The notes under the pieces were generated by a model. That model saw only the letters and a program-made list of their open reading frames with translations, was not told where the DNA came from and made no database searches. From positions 124,001 through 188,000 of the forward strand of contig JAYRJE010000012.1 of the NCBI GenBank assembly GCA_041906465.1: 64,000 nt of DNA, given 5' to 3'. Made by a program: the position numbers and the translations under genes. Shown one piece after another: positions 51,263 through 60,154 of the stretch (position 1 is the stretch's first letter; each line of letters begins with the position of its first letter). The stretch is from Didemnitutus sp041906465 (GTDB lineage: Bacteria > Verrucomicrobiota > Verrucomicrobiia > Opitutales > Opitutaceae).

Positions 51263-52240
51263 TCATTTTGTCTCAGAACTTTTGACCAGCCGAAGCCGGG
51301 ATCCATCCCTAGCGTAAAGCAGCACCCTACGCCCACCTGAATCAGAGTCCTCCTCCATTCGAACTCGATTTCCGCCGACATAATACTTATACTTTCGTTC
51401 CCCAAACCGATCTATAACAAATGGATTTCGATAAGAGCTATCCATTCTCGGATATTCGTCAAGCGCCCTCCATGCAATTGGCACGCTTTTTCCAGCAACG
51501 CGCATATCGCAAATGAGCCCAGCCAGATCGTAACGGAAGAGCGCGGCAAATCCAGCGCTCGTCTCGACAGTATATATACGACGCCCACTTCCAGTAAAAA
51601 AATACCGCCGATGACCAAAAGCAAGCTCACGAATCCTATCGCCACCCCACAAGACGCTACAAATTTCCCTGCCACCGCTGAACAGCCGCCTAATCAGCCT
51701 CCCTAGCGCCTCCACAATAATTACATCTCCCTCCGGGGTCTCGATTCTAACCAACGAACCGCATTTATATGTCATAACGAATCCGCCATAAAACACCTCG
51801 CAATATTGCCACCCCCCCCTTACTTCAATCGACGAGCCAGTCCGATCAGTGGCCCAATAAATCCCGGCAAAGCTAGCACCCAGAGGTTCGTTACCAGCCG
51901 CGAGCATCCGCTGGCGACAACGAAAAACATCGCCCGAGGGCGCCCGCCAAATCATCGTTCCTGCGTCGACGTAGACATCCGTGATGAACGGTCGTGGCAC
52001 GAATACACTTTCACACTCTCCATATCCGTAGTTCACCAGCGAATGCTCCAAGAACAATTGGACCCGACATCGCCTAGACAGCTCAATGTGACCGAGGCCG
52101 ATATCCATTATAAGACTTCCATCAATTCTTATATTCCCTAAACCACTATTTTGTGAGCGCACAAACGGCGTCTGCGCAGCAGCAAGCGCAACACAGCCGC
52201 AGAAAACCAAGATCGCTATCACTATTTTCGCCCTATTCAA
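51263..52240 (-). CDS. Exported protein of unknown function, last gene of operon
   Basis: 325 aa with a signal peptide (IVIAILVFCGCVALAAAQT). Beta-rich, with short strands such as DVYVDAGTMIWRAPSGDVFR, LVRIETPEGDVIIVEALG, RRYFFTGSGRRIYTVETS and LLYARDGSRLRLV, resembling the strand pairs of RHS/YD-type repeats, though no YD motif is present. Overlaps the ligase-like gene by 8 nt. Codon use is AT-richer than in the first 25 kb. Confidence 0.65.
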   Translation of the reverse strand: MNRAKIVIAILVFCGCVALAAAQTPFVRSQNSGLGNIRIDGSLIMDIGLGHIELSRRCRVQLFLEHSLVNYGYGECESVFVPRPFITDVYVDAGTMIWRAPSGDVFRCRQRMLAAGNEPLGASFAGIYWATDRTGSSIEVRGGWQYCEVFYGGFVMTYKCGSLVRIETPEGDVIIVEALGRLIRRLFSGGREICSVLWGGDRIRELAFGHRRYFFTGSGRRIYTVETSAGFAALFRYDLAGLICDMRVAGKSVPIAWRALDEYPRMDSSYRNPFVIDRFGERKYKYYVGGNRVRMEEDSDSGGRRVLLYARDGSRLRLVKSSETK

Positions 52241-53582
52241 ATTTTATGATTTTACCTCGTAAACTACCCGCCTCAGCACCGCTGCGCGTGATTCGCGCAC
52301 CCACAGTCTTACGCCATTCGGACTCCACGCCAGAATCGCAGAAGACAGGAAGCTGCACAGCATAGCATGCGTCGTAATTGTCATCGATTGGGTAATCAGG
52401 ATGCACGAATATAAAACGCACACCTGCATCCAGAGCGTCTCTAAGTCGCTTATAAAAACGCTGCGTTTTGCCAACAAGCACAACGACATCCGTGCGACCA
52501 ATTGCCCCAGCATTGACGCTTCTTTTTGGGTGCGGCACATACATGATATTCATCTTCGACACGTCAAACCATCGCCTCAACTCCCGGCCGTATAGAGGCC
52601 CCAGCAAATCCGTATCAATCAACACTGTAACCTTGTATGCTGGTCCCTTTGGCCGAGAATCACTGACGATCATTGTTCCGCCGGCGCCGTCCACCAAAAA
52701 GCGATATCTACATTTCGAGATAGAGTATGCCCCGCCGTAAACACATGTAACGAACGCTACAGCAATCGCGGCGGAAGAACAGACACTGCTCCTAACGGAG
52801 TCACGTCTGCAGAACGATACGAGTAGAGCGATAATCACATTGGCCGCAGCGACACCGCTGACAGCGGAAAGCTCCAGAAACGAATTGGCCGAAGATCCAA
52901 TGACCCAGCCAATTAATGACGCACAGCACGCACATGCCACAGAGGAGCCAGTTTGCATTGAAATCGCCGCGAGCGCCCTCACTAGGAAAATTACCAAAAA
53001 GACACCTAGCACCGCAATTGCCGCACCATATTCTATCGCCGTTTGCACAAGCGTGCTAAACACCGTGGCATATTGATGTGGATTTGAATCCGGCAGGAAC
53101 CACTGGGAAACAAAATTCCCCGCCTCCCCCCCCCCAATTCCAGAGATTGGGTTTACAAGTAGCGCATCTGCGCTCGCTCGCCAGACATCAAGGCGATTAC
53201 CACTAGATTCGTCGGTCCCCGCCACGACACTCAGCATTCTCTTTCCAGTCGCACCGAAAAGTGTTCCCAATACCAGAATACCTAACGCTGTTAGTGCCGC
53301 GCTAATTACAACCGCCCCCAACCGACGCTGCCGGCCCAGCACGTACGCGGCCGCAGCGACGATCGCGACCGGTATGATTACAGATCTCGTCTGACTTAGG
53401 GATATTGCAAGAGCGCACACGCCGACAACGATGCAAATCGCTAGAGAGCGCACTGTTGGGCGAGTCATTTTAGTCGCGCAATCGGTCAATAGCAAAAGCC
53501 ACGGGGCGATTTCTAGAACTAGCACAGCCAGCGCTATTGGCGATTCCATCCCAAGCAAAAGACGCCCGTTAGAAGTCCACAT
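52233..53582 (-). CDS. O-antigen ligase-like membrane protein with extra C-terminal domain
   Basis: 449 aa. Residues 1-290 hold about seven hydrophobic segments; RLDVWRASADALLVNPISGI followed by GGGEAGNFVSQWF is the signature of the O-antigen ligase/polymerase (Wzy_C) family. The usual first 4-5 helices are missing: the start ATG 53582 has a stop just upstream and an AGG at a suitable distance, so the short form seems genuine. Residues 300-449 form a soluble domain (ALDAGVRFIFVHPDYPIDDN) not recognised. A role in glycan assembly or ligation at the inner membrane is inferred. Confidence 0.7.
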   Translation of the reverse strand: MWTSNGRLLLGMESPIALAVLVLEIAPWLLLLTDCATKMTRPTVRSLAICIVVGVCALAISLSQTRSVIIPVAIVAAAAYVLGRQRRLGAVVISAALTALGILVLGTLFGATGKRMLSVVAGTDESSGNRLDVWRASADALLVNPISGIGGGEAGNFVSQWFLPDSNPHQYATVFSTLVQTAIEYGAAIAVLGVFLVIFLVRALAAISMQTGSSVACACCASLIGWVIGSSANSFLELSAVSGVAAANVIIALLVSFCRRDSVRSSVCSSAAIAVAFVTCVYGGAYSISKCRYRFLVDGAGGTMIVSDSRPKGPAYKVTVLIDTDLLGPLYGRELRRWFDVSKMNIMYVPHPKRSVNAGAIGRTDVVVLVGKTQRFYKRLRDALDAGVRFIFVHPDYPIDDNYDACYAVQLPVFCDSGVESEWRKTVGARITRSGAEAGSLRGKIIKFE

Positions 53583-53640
53583 TCGACCTCACCATTTTAG
53601 CTCACGCCTTTGCATAGCTGGCCATTCCTGATAACGCGTT

Positions 53641-56049
53641 CTAGTTTCCAAAGAAGCCTGCTTCCACGAAGCCGCGATTGATCGGGATAAGTGACGGATT
53701 CCAGATACCGAATTCAAACCAACCGGTGCTCGTTATACTGAGGTCGGGAAATGGCTCACATATCTCCGAGCTACCGATCAAGATCACTTTTTTTGAGCTT
53801 TCATAGCTACTTATACGTGCTAGCAACCACAAATTTCTTCCGACCCAGACCCTGTCATTAATTTTAATACTTTCGGATGTAAGAGCAATGGGACGCGCAG
53901 AAACGTTCCGTCGCCAAACCAAATTAAGCCGCTCGTTCCCGAGCAAAATGAGGTTCGTATGCTCCTCGTCAATTTTTGATAGCGCAACATCGGTTGTGAT
54001 CCGACAGTTTACGAAGTTCTCTCGACGCCAGGCTGCCTGAAATGATTCCGCGAGCGCCATCATATGCTTTTTATCCTCCGCGCTACCCGCGGTTCCGACA
54101 ACCACAACAAACGGCTCTGCTACGACCGATGATAGCGAAGAGAATTTCTGCGTGCTTCCATCAATGCCGGCGTCGAAATCGAGCCGTCGTTGGGCCGCGA
54201 GCCATGGAATCAGCCTATCTCGCCAAACAATATCGATAGGCTCATGATATGCGTCAATCTCTACATCATACCTAACCGGGTATCGCCCAGAAAGCGCGAG
54301 CTCCACAAATTTGTCAGACTGCGAACGCGGTCCATGTTGCGGATCATCGCGAGTTTGAACGATCCACATGGGTGTCGGCGTCTTGGATAAGGGCAGCTGA
54401 TGCATGGGATTCTGGGCGCTGACATATCGACGGAAATCCGAGTTGGATAGAAGACCCAGGTACTCTCGGCCGTAACCAAACCATGTCATGAACGGATTCG
54501 TCAGTCCGATCGCTGCGAATCGTCGAGGCCATCGGACGGCCGACATGCAGGCCGTTACGCCGGAGCTACATACTCCGAGCAAACTCACCCGGGAGGGATC
54601 GAAATCATATTCGCGTCGAACGGCGTCCAGCACTTCCTCGAAATGCGCGAAGTCGATCGGATGACCCATTGGCTTGACACGATAGCCTGACCATAGCAAG
54701 GCAGCGCCTCGGCGATTTGCTGCCTCTGCTAGTTGCTCAGCCCAAATATGGTCCGACACTTGGGAGCTTTCGATAAAAGGGCGGGATACTTCAAAAACCA
54801 CTGGCAAAATGATAATCAAAGCGCGACTATCATGGTCTGACGATGGCACAGCCAATCGGTAATATTGTGTTGACCCATCTATCTTCGACACGAATCCGTT
54901 GAAGTGGATGTTGCGAGGCGGACGGAAATTTTCTGGATACGCATCGAACGCCGAGGCGTCACGCATCGCTACCATGGCCTGCACCACCTTCCGTTCCCAA
55001 TTCGTGTCTCCACGGCGGCGATTCTCTTCACGGAGCAGGACATCGAGCCTGCATTGGTGAGCCTCCTTATACAATTGAACAGAAGTTCTTTCGGAAGATC
55101 TTACGCCAGCCACTGCGGTTGCCACATCGGCAGGGTCACCGACAATAAGTGTCTCACTGAATCTCTCGCCGTCATGAACAAGTGATGCAACAAATAAACC
55201 CTTTGCCTTTCCCACCCAGTTCTCAGTTCCTACGGCCGAGGGAGAGGGGCCTGCGGGGGATTGGGTCACATCGGTCAATTCTAGTGCAGGAACATAATCC
55301 GCGGGCCCTCCCCTGATGTGACACGTAACATCAGAAATATCTGACACAATAGCGCTCTTCAAGAACCGTTTTTCACGATGCAAGCAGTCTTTCACGACAG
55401 CTCGCAGATCGTTGTCCAGTCTTGCGCTAAACGCCCACCCACCACCCCGGTTTTTGATCTGACAAAGGACAATATTTTCACCGCTGTGTAAATCGAGTTT
55501 ATTGCAATCGTCGAATAGATGAATCCCCCTCCCGGCGTCATCGGAATATTCAAAGATTTTCTTGCCATTGAGCCAAAGCACCAGATTGTCATCACTCCCC
55601 GTTGATATATATACTGATCTGTGAATTGCAGTTCGCAGGACGAACCCAACGTAGACTACACCTGTTTCCTTGCGCGCATTCCCGTGCGTTTCCTCAATCT
55701 TAGCGAAATCTATATTTAGTTCATGTCGATCCAATTCGGGAACGTAAACACTACTCATGTCTTTCGGTCCCAGGATTTTCCGGCTGTGATTTTTAAATAT
55801 TTCATCCACATCATCGGCACATGTCCACAAGCCACTTCTCAGTTTCGCATCCAGAGCCACCTGATCGTCGACGGAATACAGCGGCCCAAACATCACCCAT
55901 TCCTTAGCTTTTATCGACTCATGATCCGCCTGAGCCACCGGCCATTCGGCCCTTTGTGGGCCTCCGGCGAGCACCGAAACCGCGCCGGTAATAAAAAATA
56001 TAACGCCCCCCAGCATGACACGCGACAGAGCAGATGGCCTCATAAACAC
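53641..56049 (-). CDS. Exported alpha/beta-hydrolase with PA14-like N-terminus
   Basis: 802 aa with a signal peptide (VMLGGVIFFITGAVSVLAGG). The N-terminal third has a PA14/galactose-binding-like stretch (SVYISTGSDDNLVLWLNGKK). The centre is an alpha/beta-hydrolase of the esterase/prolyl-oligopeptidase type: FDPSRVSLLGVCSSGVTACM is the nucleophile elbow, PTPMWIVQTRDDPQHGP carries the acid and IDAYHEPIDIVW the histidine. The last 180 residues resemble the C-terminal extension of such secreted peptidases. It is probably a secreted esterase or peptidase acting on a surface polymer. It lies 58 nt upstream of the ligase-like gene. Confidence 0.75.
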   Translation of the reverse strand: MFMRPSALSRVMLGGVIFFITGAVSVLAGGPQRAEWPVAQADHESIKAKEWVMFGPLYSVDDQVALDAKLRSGLWTCADDVDEIFKNHSRKILGPKDMSSVYVPELDRHELNIDFAKIEETHGNARKETGVVYVGFVLRTAIHRSVYISTGSDDNLVLWLNGKKIFEYSDDAGRGIHLFDDCNKLDLHSGENIVLCQIKNRGGGWAFSARLDNDLRAVVKDCLHREKRFLKSAIVSDISDVTCHIRGGPADYVPALELTDVTQSPAGPSPSAVGTENWVGKAKGLFVASLVHDGERFSETLIVGDPADVATAVAGVRSSERTSVQLYKEAHQCRLDVLLREENRRRGDTNWERKVVQAMVAMRDASAFDAYPENFRPPRNIHFNGFVSKIDGSTQYYRLAVPSSDHDSRALIIILPVVFEVSRPFIESSQVSDHIWAEQLAEAANRRGAALLWSGYRVKPMGHPIDFAHFEEVLDAVRREYDFDPSRVSLLGVCSSGVTACMSAVRWPRRFAAIGLTNPFMTWFGYGREYLGLLSNSDFRRYVSAQNPMHQLPLSKTPTPMWIVQTRDDPQHGPRSQSDKFVELALSGRYPVRYDVEIDAYHEPIDIVWRDRLIPWLAAQRRLDFDAGIDGSTQKFSSLSSVVAEPFVVVVGTAGSAEDKKHMMALAESFQAAWRRENFVNCRITTDVALSKIDEEHTNLILLGNERLNLVWRRNVSARPIALTSESIKINDRVWVGRNLWLLARISSYESSKKVILIGSSEICEPFPDLSITSTGWFEFGIWNPSLIPINRGFVEAGFFGN

Positions 56050-56071
56050 GAAATACCCATTTCGAACATAT

Positions 56072-56830
56072 TCATTTCATCTTCTGCTGCCCAGCGGAGA
56101 TCCGATCGCCAGCACGATTACTACTCATGGTCCCTCGCAATGTGATTGGTATCGAGAGGTTCTCCGATACTCCGCCCGATTTAAAAACAGACAGCTCGAT
56201 GACGTATATGCCATGGCGCGCACCGCCGGGTATCTTGATTATTACAGGCCCGTTCGAAGCTCCCGTTACCTTAACATCTACGAAGTCCGGTTTACGCACT
56301 ACCTTTATATTTTCGATCGCACGAGCGCCGACGCTTTCAATAGCAATCTTGACTTCCCTTTCGCCAGCTCCTTCAAATATTAGGAACTGAGGTCGGGCGA
56401 CGATCTCCGGCAAAGCCTCAACATGGAGATTGAGAGTAAGCGGTTCGTGATCGACCAAGTTCACTAGAAGCGTGTGCCGTAAACTCGTCTTACCTGGCGC
56501 AATGTCTACTAGAACGTGAACATCCAAGGCGCCATTCGGAGCAATTGGCTTGTCTTCATATTTTGAATTCACACAAGAACAATCGCTAGTTACAGTGTAA
56601 CCGGCGACATATGCATCGCTCGTATTGCGCAGCCTAAACATTGTAGCGGCCTGAACGTCCCCTAGCCGGACCGCCAATCGGACCGACGTCCGCTCACAGA
56701 CAAACGGGCTAGAATTGGCGCGGGTGTCGGCAAAGCACGTAATGTTCACCGCGACCGCAAATATAGCAATCGATAAAAATCTAATGCATGTTAAAGGAGA
56801 CGCTGCGATACAAGCGACCGCAGATATCAC
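56072..56830 (-). CDS. Exported DUF1573-like Ig-fold protein
   Basis: About 252 aa from GTG 56830, chosen because it overlaps the upstream stop by 4 nt (GTGA) and has AAGGGGG just before it. A membrane/signal segment (FLSIAIFAVAVNITCFA) precedes a DUF1573-type domain: VTSDCSCVNSKYEDKPIAPN corresponds to the SCGCT..P..I.PG signature, followed by repeated Ig-like strands (LRHTLLVNLVDHEPLTLNLH). Function unknown; such proteins are common in operons of exported proteins in Bacteroidetes and Verrucomicrobia. Confidence 0.7.
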   Translation of the reverse strand: MISAVACIAASPLTCIRFLSIAIFAVAVNITCFADTRANSSPFVCERTSVRLAVRLGDVQAATMFRLRNTSDAYVAGYTVTSDCSCVNSKYEDKPIAPNGALDVHVLVDIAPGKTSLRHTLLVNLVDHEPLTLNLHVEALPEIVARPQFLIFEGAGEREVKIAIESVGARAIENIKVVRKPDFVDVKVTGASNGPVIIKIPGGARHGIYVIELSVFKSGGVSENLSIPITLRGTMSSNRAGDRISAGQQKMK

Positions 56831-57369
56831 TGATCCCCCTTCAGCTCGGAGAGCTTCTCCAACGATTGCTTCCAATCATTGAAAAGGAGCATTCCAGCAG
56901 ATTGATCTGGTCGCAATGACTGTATACTTCCACTCATTAGGAATTCATTTTCCTGTGCTGCTGTAAGTGAGGAGCCACGAAGAGAAAACATCGACCGCAA
57001 TATCCGAATCTCGGTTGCTTGGCGTTCGGTGCAACGATTTCCAGCGATCACTATTGGGCGGCCCCAAATCTCTTCGGCCACCGCAACCCGCGTCAGCTGC
57101 TCCTTAAGAATCGTATGCTCAGGATAATGTGGGGTGCCACTTTTTACATTCGTCTCCCTCAAACTACGTGCTCGCAATCGACGACTATACGCGACAACTT
57201 GTCGGGCCATTTGCTCAGATTTTGCCTCCAGATCCACTAAGGTGATTCGCGATTGCTCAGTGCGGGCGACTGTTTGGAGAAGAGAGTCCGTGCGCGCCAG
57301 TTCAACGGTCAGCCAAAACGCGAACACGATGCATATTATAGAAAGCGCCACCAGTATGTTTTTTTGCAT
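56827..57369 (-). CDS. Membrane-anchored coiled-coil protein
   Basis: 180 aa. N-terminal membrane anchor (ILVALSIICIVFAFWLTVEL) then a coiled coil (LVDLEAKSEQMARQVVAYSR) and a helical C-terminal domain. Its layout parallels the next protein upstream (57371-58336), with which it leaves a 1-nt gap. No recognised family; a structural or assembly role in the envelope is likely. Confidence 0.65.
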   Translation of the reverse strand: MQKNILVALSIICIVFAFWLTVELARTDSLLQTVARTEQSRITLVDLEAKSEQMARQVVAYSRRLRARSLRETNVKSGTPHYPEHTILKEQLTRVAVAEEIWGRPIVIAGNRCTERQATEIRILRSMFSLRGSSLTAAQENEFLMSGSIQSLRPDQSAGMLLFNDWKQSLEKLSELKGDQ

Positions 57370-57370
57370 G

Positions 57371-58336
57371 CTATCGATACAAGAAATCCGCTAATTGCGA
57401 TTCTGCGCTCTTCTTCTTGATGATTATTTCGATAGCCTTTTCCTGCGCTGGCGACAACGCCAGATGTGCAGATGAAGACGAAATGATAGCCGCAGGAATG
57501 TTCACAGAAATACTTCCCTTGTCGTTAATAAAAAACGCATTAGGTGAAAGTTCGTGATAATTTGAACGGCCGGATCCTCCAATGTACTGATCGATAGAGT
57601 TTCCTACGGCGACGATACTATTGGCCCCGATTGGCGTGGCTAACGAATTTTCTATTTTTGCACATAGCTGCTCATATTGAGCCATCGAGAGGGGCTCTCC
57701 TAGTACTGCGCAGGCTTGCTGAAGTTCAGAAGCAGCAAGAACGGACCTCAGGTTCATTTGGAAATTTTCTAGAGTCGGAAGCCTGTCATCACCCAACAAG
57801 GTCCGAATTTCGGACGCTATGGATTGCTCCACCTGCTGCCTGGCGCCCCTAACTGCAGACGGATCAATTGTGCCCAACTTTTTATCAGGAGAGAGAAAAG
57901 CAGCATTTATGTATTCGCCGACGTTATCTTTGTCGTAAAGCAAGTCTATCAGACGCAGTTCCTCCCGTTGGCTAAGTCTCAATCTACTCAACAGCGGAGC
58001 CCAAGTAATATAAGCTTTAATTCGCCGGTCCGCATCGCGGAGCTGCCGCGCCTCCTTCGACTCGACGATGCGAAAATGCCGCAGTTCTTCGGGGGTCTGT
58101 TGCCGTATTTGCCCGGAAATACTGCGCGGGGTCATCTCACTGTCCTGCCCAACAGCAAACGTTTCTCCTAATTCTTTTTGCGCAGCCAAGATCTGCAAAT
58201 TCGCAGAGTCGATTTGGGTCACCAACTCACGCACGCGGATCGCCCGAGAATGAGAATACCAAATCGCACCTGCCAATCCAGCTGCAAGGATCGACAATGC
58301 AATGTTAGCGAAATTTGTGATACCGCTCGACTTCAA
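57371..58336 (-). CDS. Membrane-anchored helical protein, 321 aa
   Basis: N-terminal membrane helix (IALSILAAGLAGAIWYSHS), a heptad-like segment (RELVTQIDSANLQILAAQKE) and a long helical periplasmic domain (LSRLRLSQREELRLIDLLYD, LSPAQEKAIEIIIKKKSAES). No enzyme motif. It is the second gene of the operon and pairs with the smaller coiled-coil protein downstream. Confidence 0.65.
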   Translation of the reverse strand: MKSSGITNFANIALSILAAGLAGAIWYSHSRAIRVRELVTQIDSANLQILAAQKELGETFAVGQDSEMTPRSISGQIRQQTPEELRHFRIVESKEARQLRDADRRIKAYITWAPLLSRLRLSQREELRLIDLLYDKDNVGEYINAAFLSPDKKLGTIDPSAVRGARQQVEQSIASEIRTLLGDDRLPTLENFQMNLRSVLAASELQQACAVLGEPLSMAQYEQLCAKIENSLATPIGANSIVAVGNSIDQYIGGSGRSNYHELSPNAFFINDKGSISVNIPAAIISSSSAHLALSPAQEKAIEIIIKKKSAESQLADFLYR

Positions 58337-58354
58337 TCTATTAGCAAATTGTTA

Positions 58355-59188
58355 TCAGCGACAAGGAAACGCGTTTAGGAAATCCCCTTTGGGTTCGGTG
58401 GAGTCATTTGTTACCGTAAGCCCCCTGTTCGTAATTTGATTTCCACGATAAACAAGGTCGAGATCGGCCCCGGATTTCGCATATAGGTCCTTTCCATAGT
58501 CAACAACAAGACCATTATTTCCAACGATATTCGGGTCATCGTCAAATCTAGTAAAACCAGCGGGAGCCGAGCTATCGCCCGGAATGAAGGACGAAATGAT
58601 ATGCATTGTTACGGACCCAATGGGTGCCCCTTCGATCGGGGAAGTGTCTATTGATGGGGTATTCGCCCTGTTCACGTCCTGGAACGTCTCGGAATTCGCG
58701 TAAGAGCCTGGCGTTGGAGTCGATCCATGTGTTGCACTAAACACCTTTCCGTTTGCCACGCGCAGAGCCTCAGTAAAGTGCGCAGTCACACTTTCCCCAT
58801 TTATATAGTTCTTTGTAATCTGTATCACTTGCACATACAGACCGGTGCCGTTTTTGGGGAGAGCCACCTCATAAATAATCCCCTTGGATCCATCGCCCGA
58901 CTCATAGAAATTACGGACTTTTCTGGTTTGAAAGCAAGGGTCGCCAGAGACAACGGGAAGAGTTCCGGCAAACCCCGATCCCGCGCCAGTAGTCGAGTTC
59001 GTATTCATTAGCGAAACCTCTGTCATGCCGCCACCAAACGTTACTGACACTGAAGGCAACTGCGGAGAGACTACTGTAAACGGATCGAGCACGAGGACCG
59101 TTTCTTCGTCGGCCCAAGCTCGGGAGCCAAGGACGGCAAGAGCCGCGAACACTGCGCGCGTTAACAATGATGTGGACCGTATGCTCAT
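58355..59188 (-). CDS. Secreted protein with DPFTVVS motif, first gene of operon
   Basis: 277 aa with a signal peptide (AVFAALAVLGSRAWADEE). Immediately after cleavage comes VLVLDPFTVVSP, a short motif that also begins many exported and TonB-receptor-type proteins of Opitutaceae. The body is beta-rich, glycine/threonine/serine-rich (MNTNSTTGAGSGFAGT), with two cysteines (GDPCFQ, FPCR at the end) that may form a disulfide. No known family. It may be a surface or pilin-like major product of the operon. Confidence 0.65.
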   Translation of the reverse strand: MSIRSTSLLTRAVFAALAVLGSRAWADEETVLVLDPFTVVSPQLPSVSVTFGGGMTEVSLMNTNSTTGAGSGFAGTLPVVSGDPCFQTRKVRNFYESGDGSKGIIYEVALPKNGTGLYVQVIQITKNYINGESVTAHFTEALRVANGKVFSATHGSTPTPGSYANSETFQDVNRANTPSIDTSPIEGAPIGSVTMHIISSFIPGDSSAPAGFTRFDDDPNIVGNNGLVVDYGKDLYAKSGADLDLVYRGNQITNRGLTVTNDSTEPKGDFLNAFPCR

Positions 59189-59996
59189 AGAGGCGGAAGC
59201 TCAGAAGTCGAACTCGAAGCCCGAATCACTCGCCGGAGGTAGGAAGCGGGATGGCGCGGGTTCGCGTTCTTGATAATAGTTTTGGCCCGTAATTAGTAAC
59301 GAACGTATCAACCTCGTTTGTCAACGGATTTCTCAACGCCATGGCATCGCGGTTTTCCGCTGCCATCACCGTCGAGCGCCAGCGGTTCTGGCGGTGGCAG
59401 TGGAGGCGGCGCGGTTTCCGAGATTTCCGTTGCGGCGATCGCCACTCTTCTGGGCGCAAGGGCCCCTTTCTATTTCGGCGGAAGCTCCAATTTCTTTATT
59501 AGACTCCCTAGTGCTACTCACCATCTCGAGCGCCATCGCGCTCACGCTCCTCAATCGAACGACGATCCCGCAAAGTCGCTGACCACGGTCGGGTATGCTC
59601 ATCGACGCCGCGAATACTGCGATACCAGCGCCACGAGGGCTTCTCTGAAACCCGACCCGACACTGGGCGAGGTTGAGCCGGTCTCCGCCAATGCCGTGCA
59701 TGAACCGGTGGCCTAGATCCCGCGCCGTCCCCCGGAGAAGAAACACGCCGGGCATCTGCGAACACGTCAAACGAGTTCTCGCGGCATCAGTCTAGCAAAC
59801 AAGGGCATTCGGGCTGAACAAAAGTCGCCTAATTTGTCGCCTAATTTCGGCCACCCCTCGCCTCTCCTCTGGCAAATGGCGCGCACGGCCGCATTCCGGT
59901 CGGAAGTAGCAAAATTGCCTTTTTCAGAGGAGAACTTTGTTTTCCCGTGTTCTTCACTCGTGCTCGTTTCACTCTAAACAAAAGCGCTTAATCGCT
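59189..59996. other. Promoter side of the exported operon and right end of element
   Basis: About 800 bases. A minus-strand ORF of about 46 codons at 59226-59366 (MAAENRDAMALRNPLTNEVD start) could be a short leader gene but lacks support. The plus strand holds a GGCGGTGGC-type simple repeat near 59391. TCGCCTAATTTGTCGCCTAA at 59825-59844 repeats the copy at 43933-43952. No complete gene is supported. Confidence 0.4.
59825..59844 (+). repeat. Arm-type repeat A, right copy
   Basis: Exact copy of 43933-43952, 152 bases before the second tRNA-Ser fragment; a candidate integrase arm site. Confidence 0.6.
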
Positions 59997-60052
59997 CTTG
60001 AAAACCGCTGAGGCGAAAGCCTCCGGGGGTTCGAATCCCTCCCCTTCCGCCA
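59997..60052 (+). other. Second 3' fragment of tRNA-Ser(UGA), attachment-site remnant
   Basis: Fifty-six bases from the anticodon loop through the variable arm, T-arm, acceptor strand and CCA, differing from 43771-43826 at one base in the variable loop. The 5' part is missing. It separates the 16.2-kb element from the next integrase-bearing element. Confidence 0.85.
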
Positions 60053-60154
60053 CGTTGCCGAACAATGAGTTATGAAACTAATAACTCAAGAGAATCGGGT
60101 GAAATCGGTCGCGCATTTTTACAATGTGGCCAAATTGTGGCCACAATTTGACCC

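Larger units (their letters stand above)
43771..59996. mobile_element. 16.2-kb integrated element between tRNA-Ser direct repeats
   Basis: Bounded by 56-bp direct repeats (55 of 56 identical) of the tRNA-Ser 3' end. TCGCCTAATTTGTCGCCTAA occurs inside each end (43933-43952 and 59825-59844), as expected of integrase arm sites. The first gene after the left repeat has an arm-binding-domain-like N-terminus but no catalytic domain. Cargo includes the FRG operon, DNA-binding proteins, a nuclease, a polymerase fragment and the AT-rich exported operon. Confidence 0.7.
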
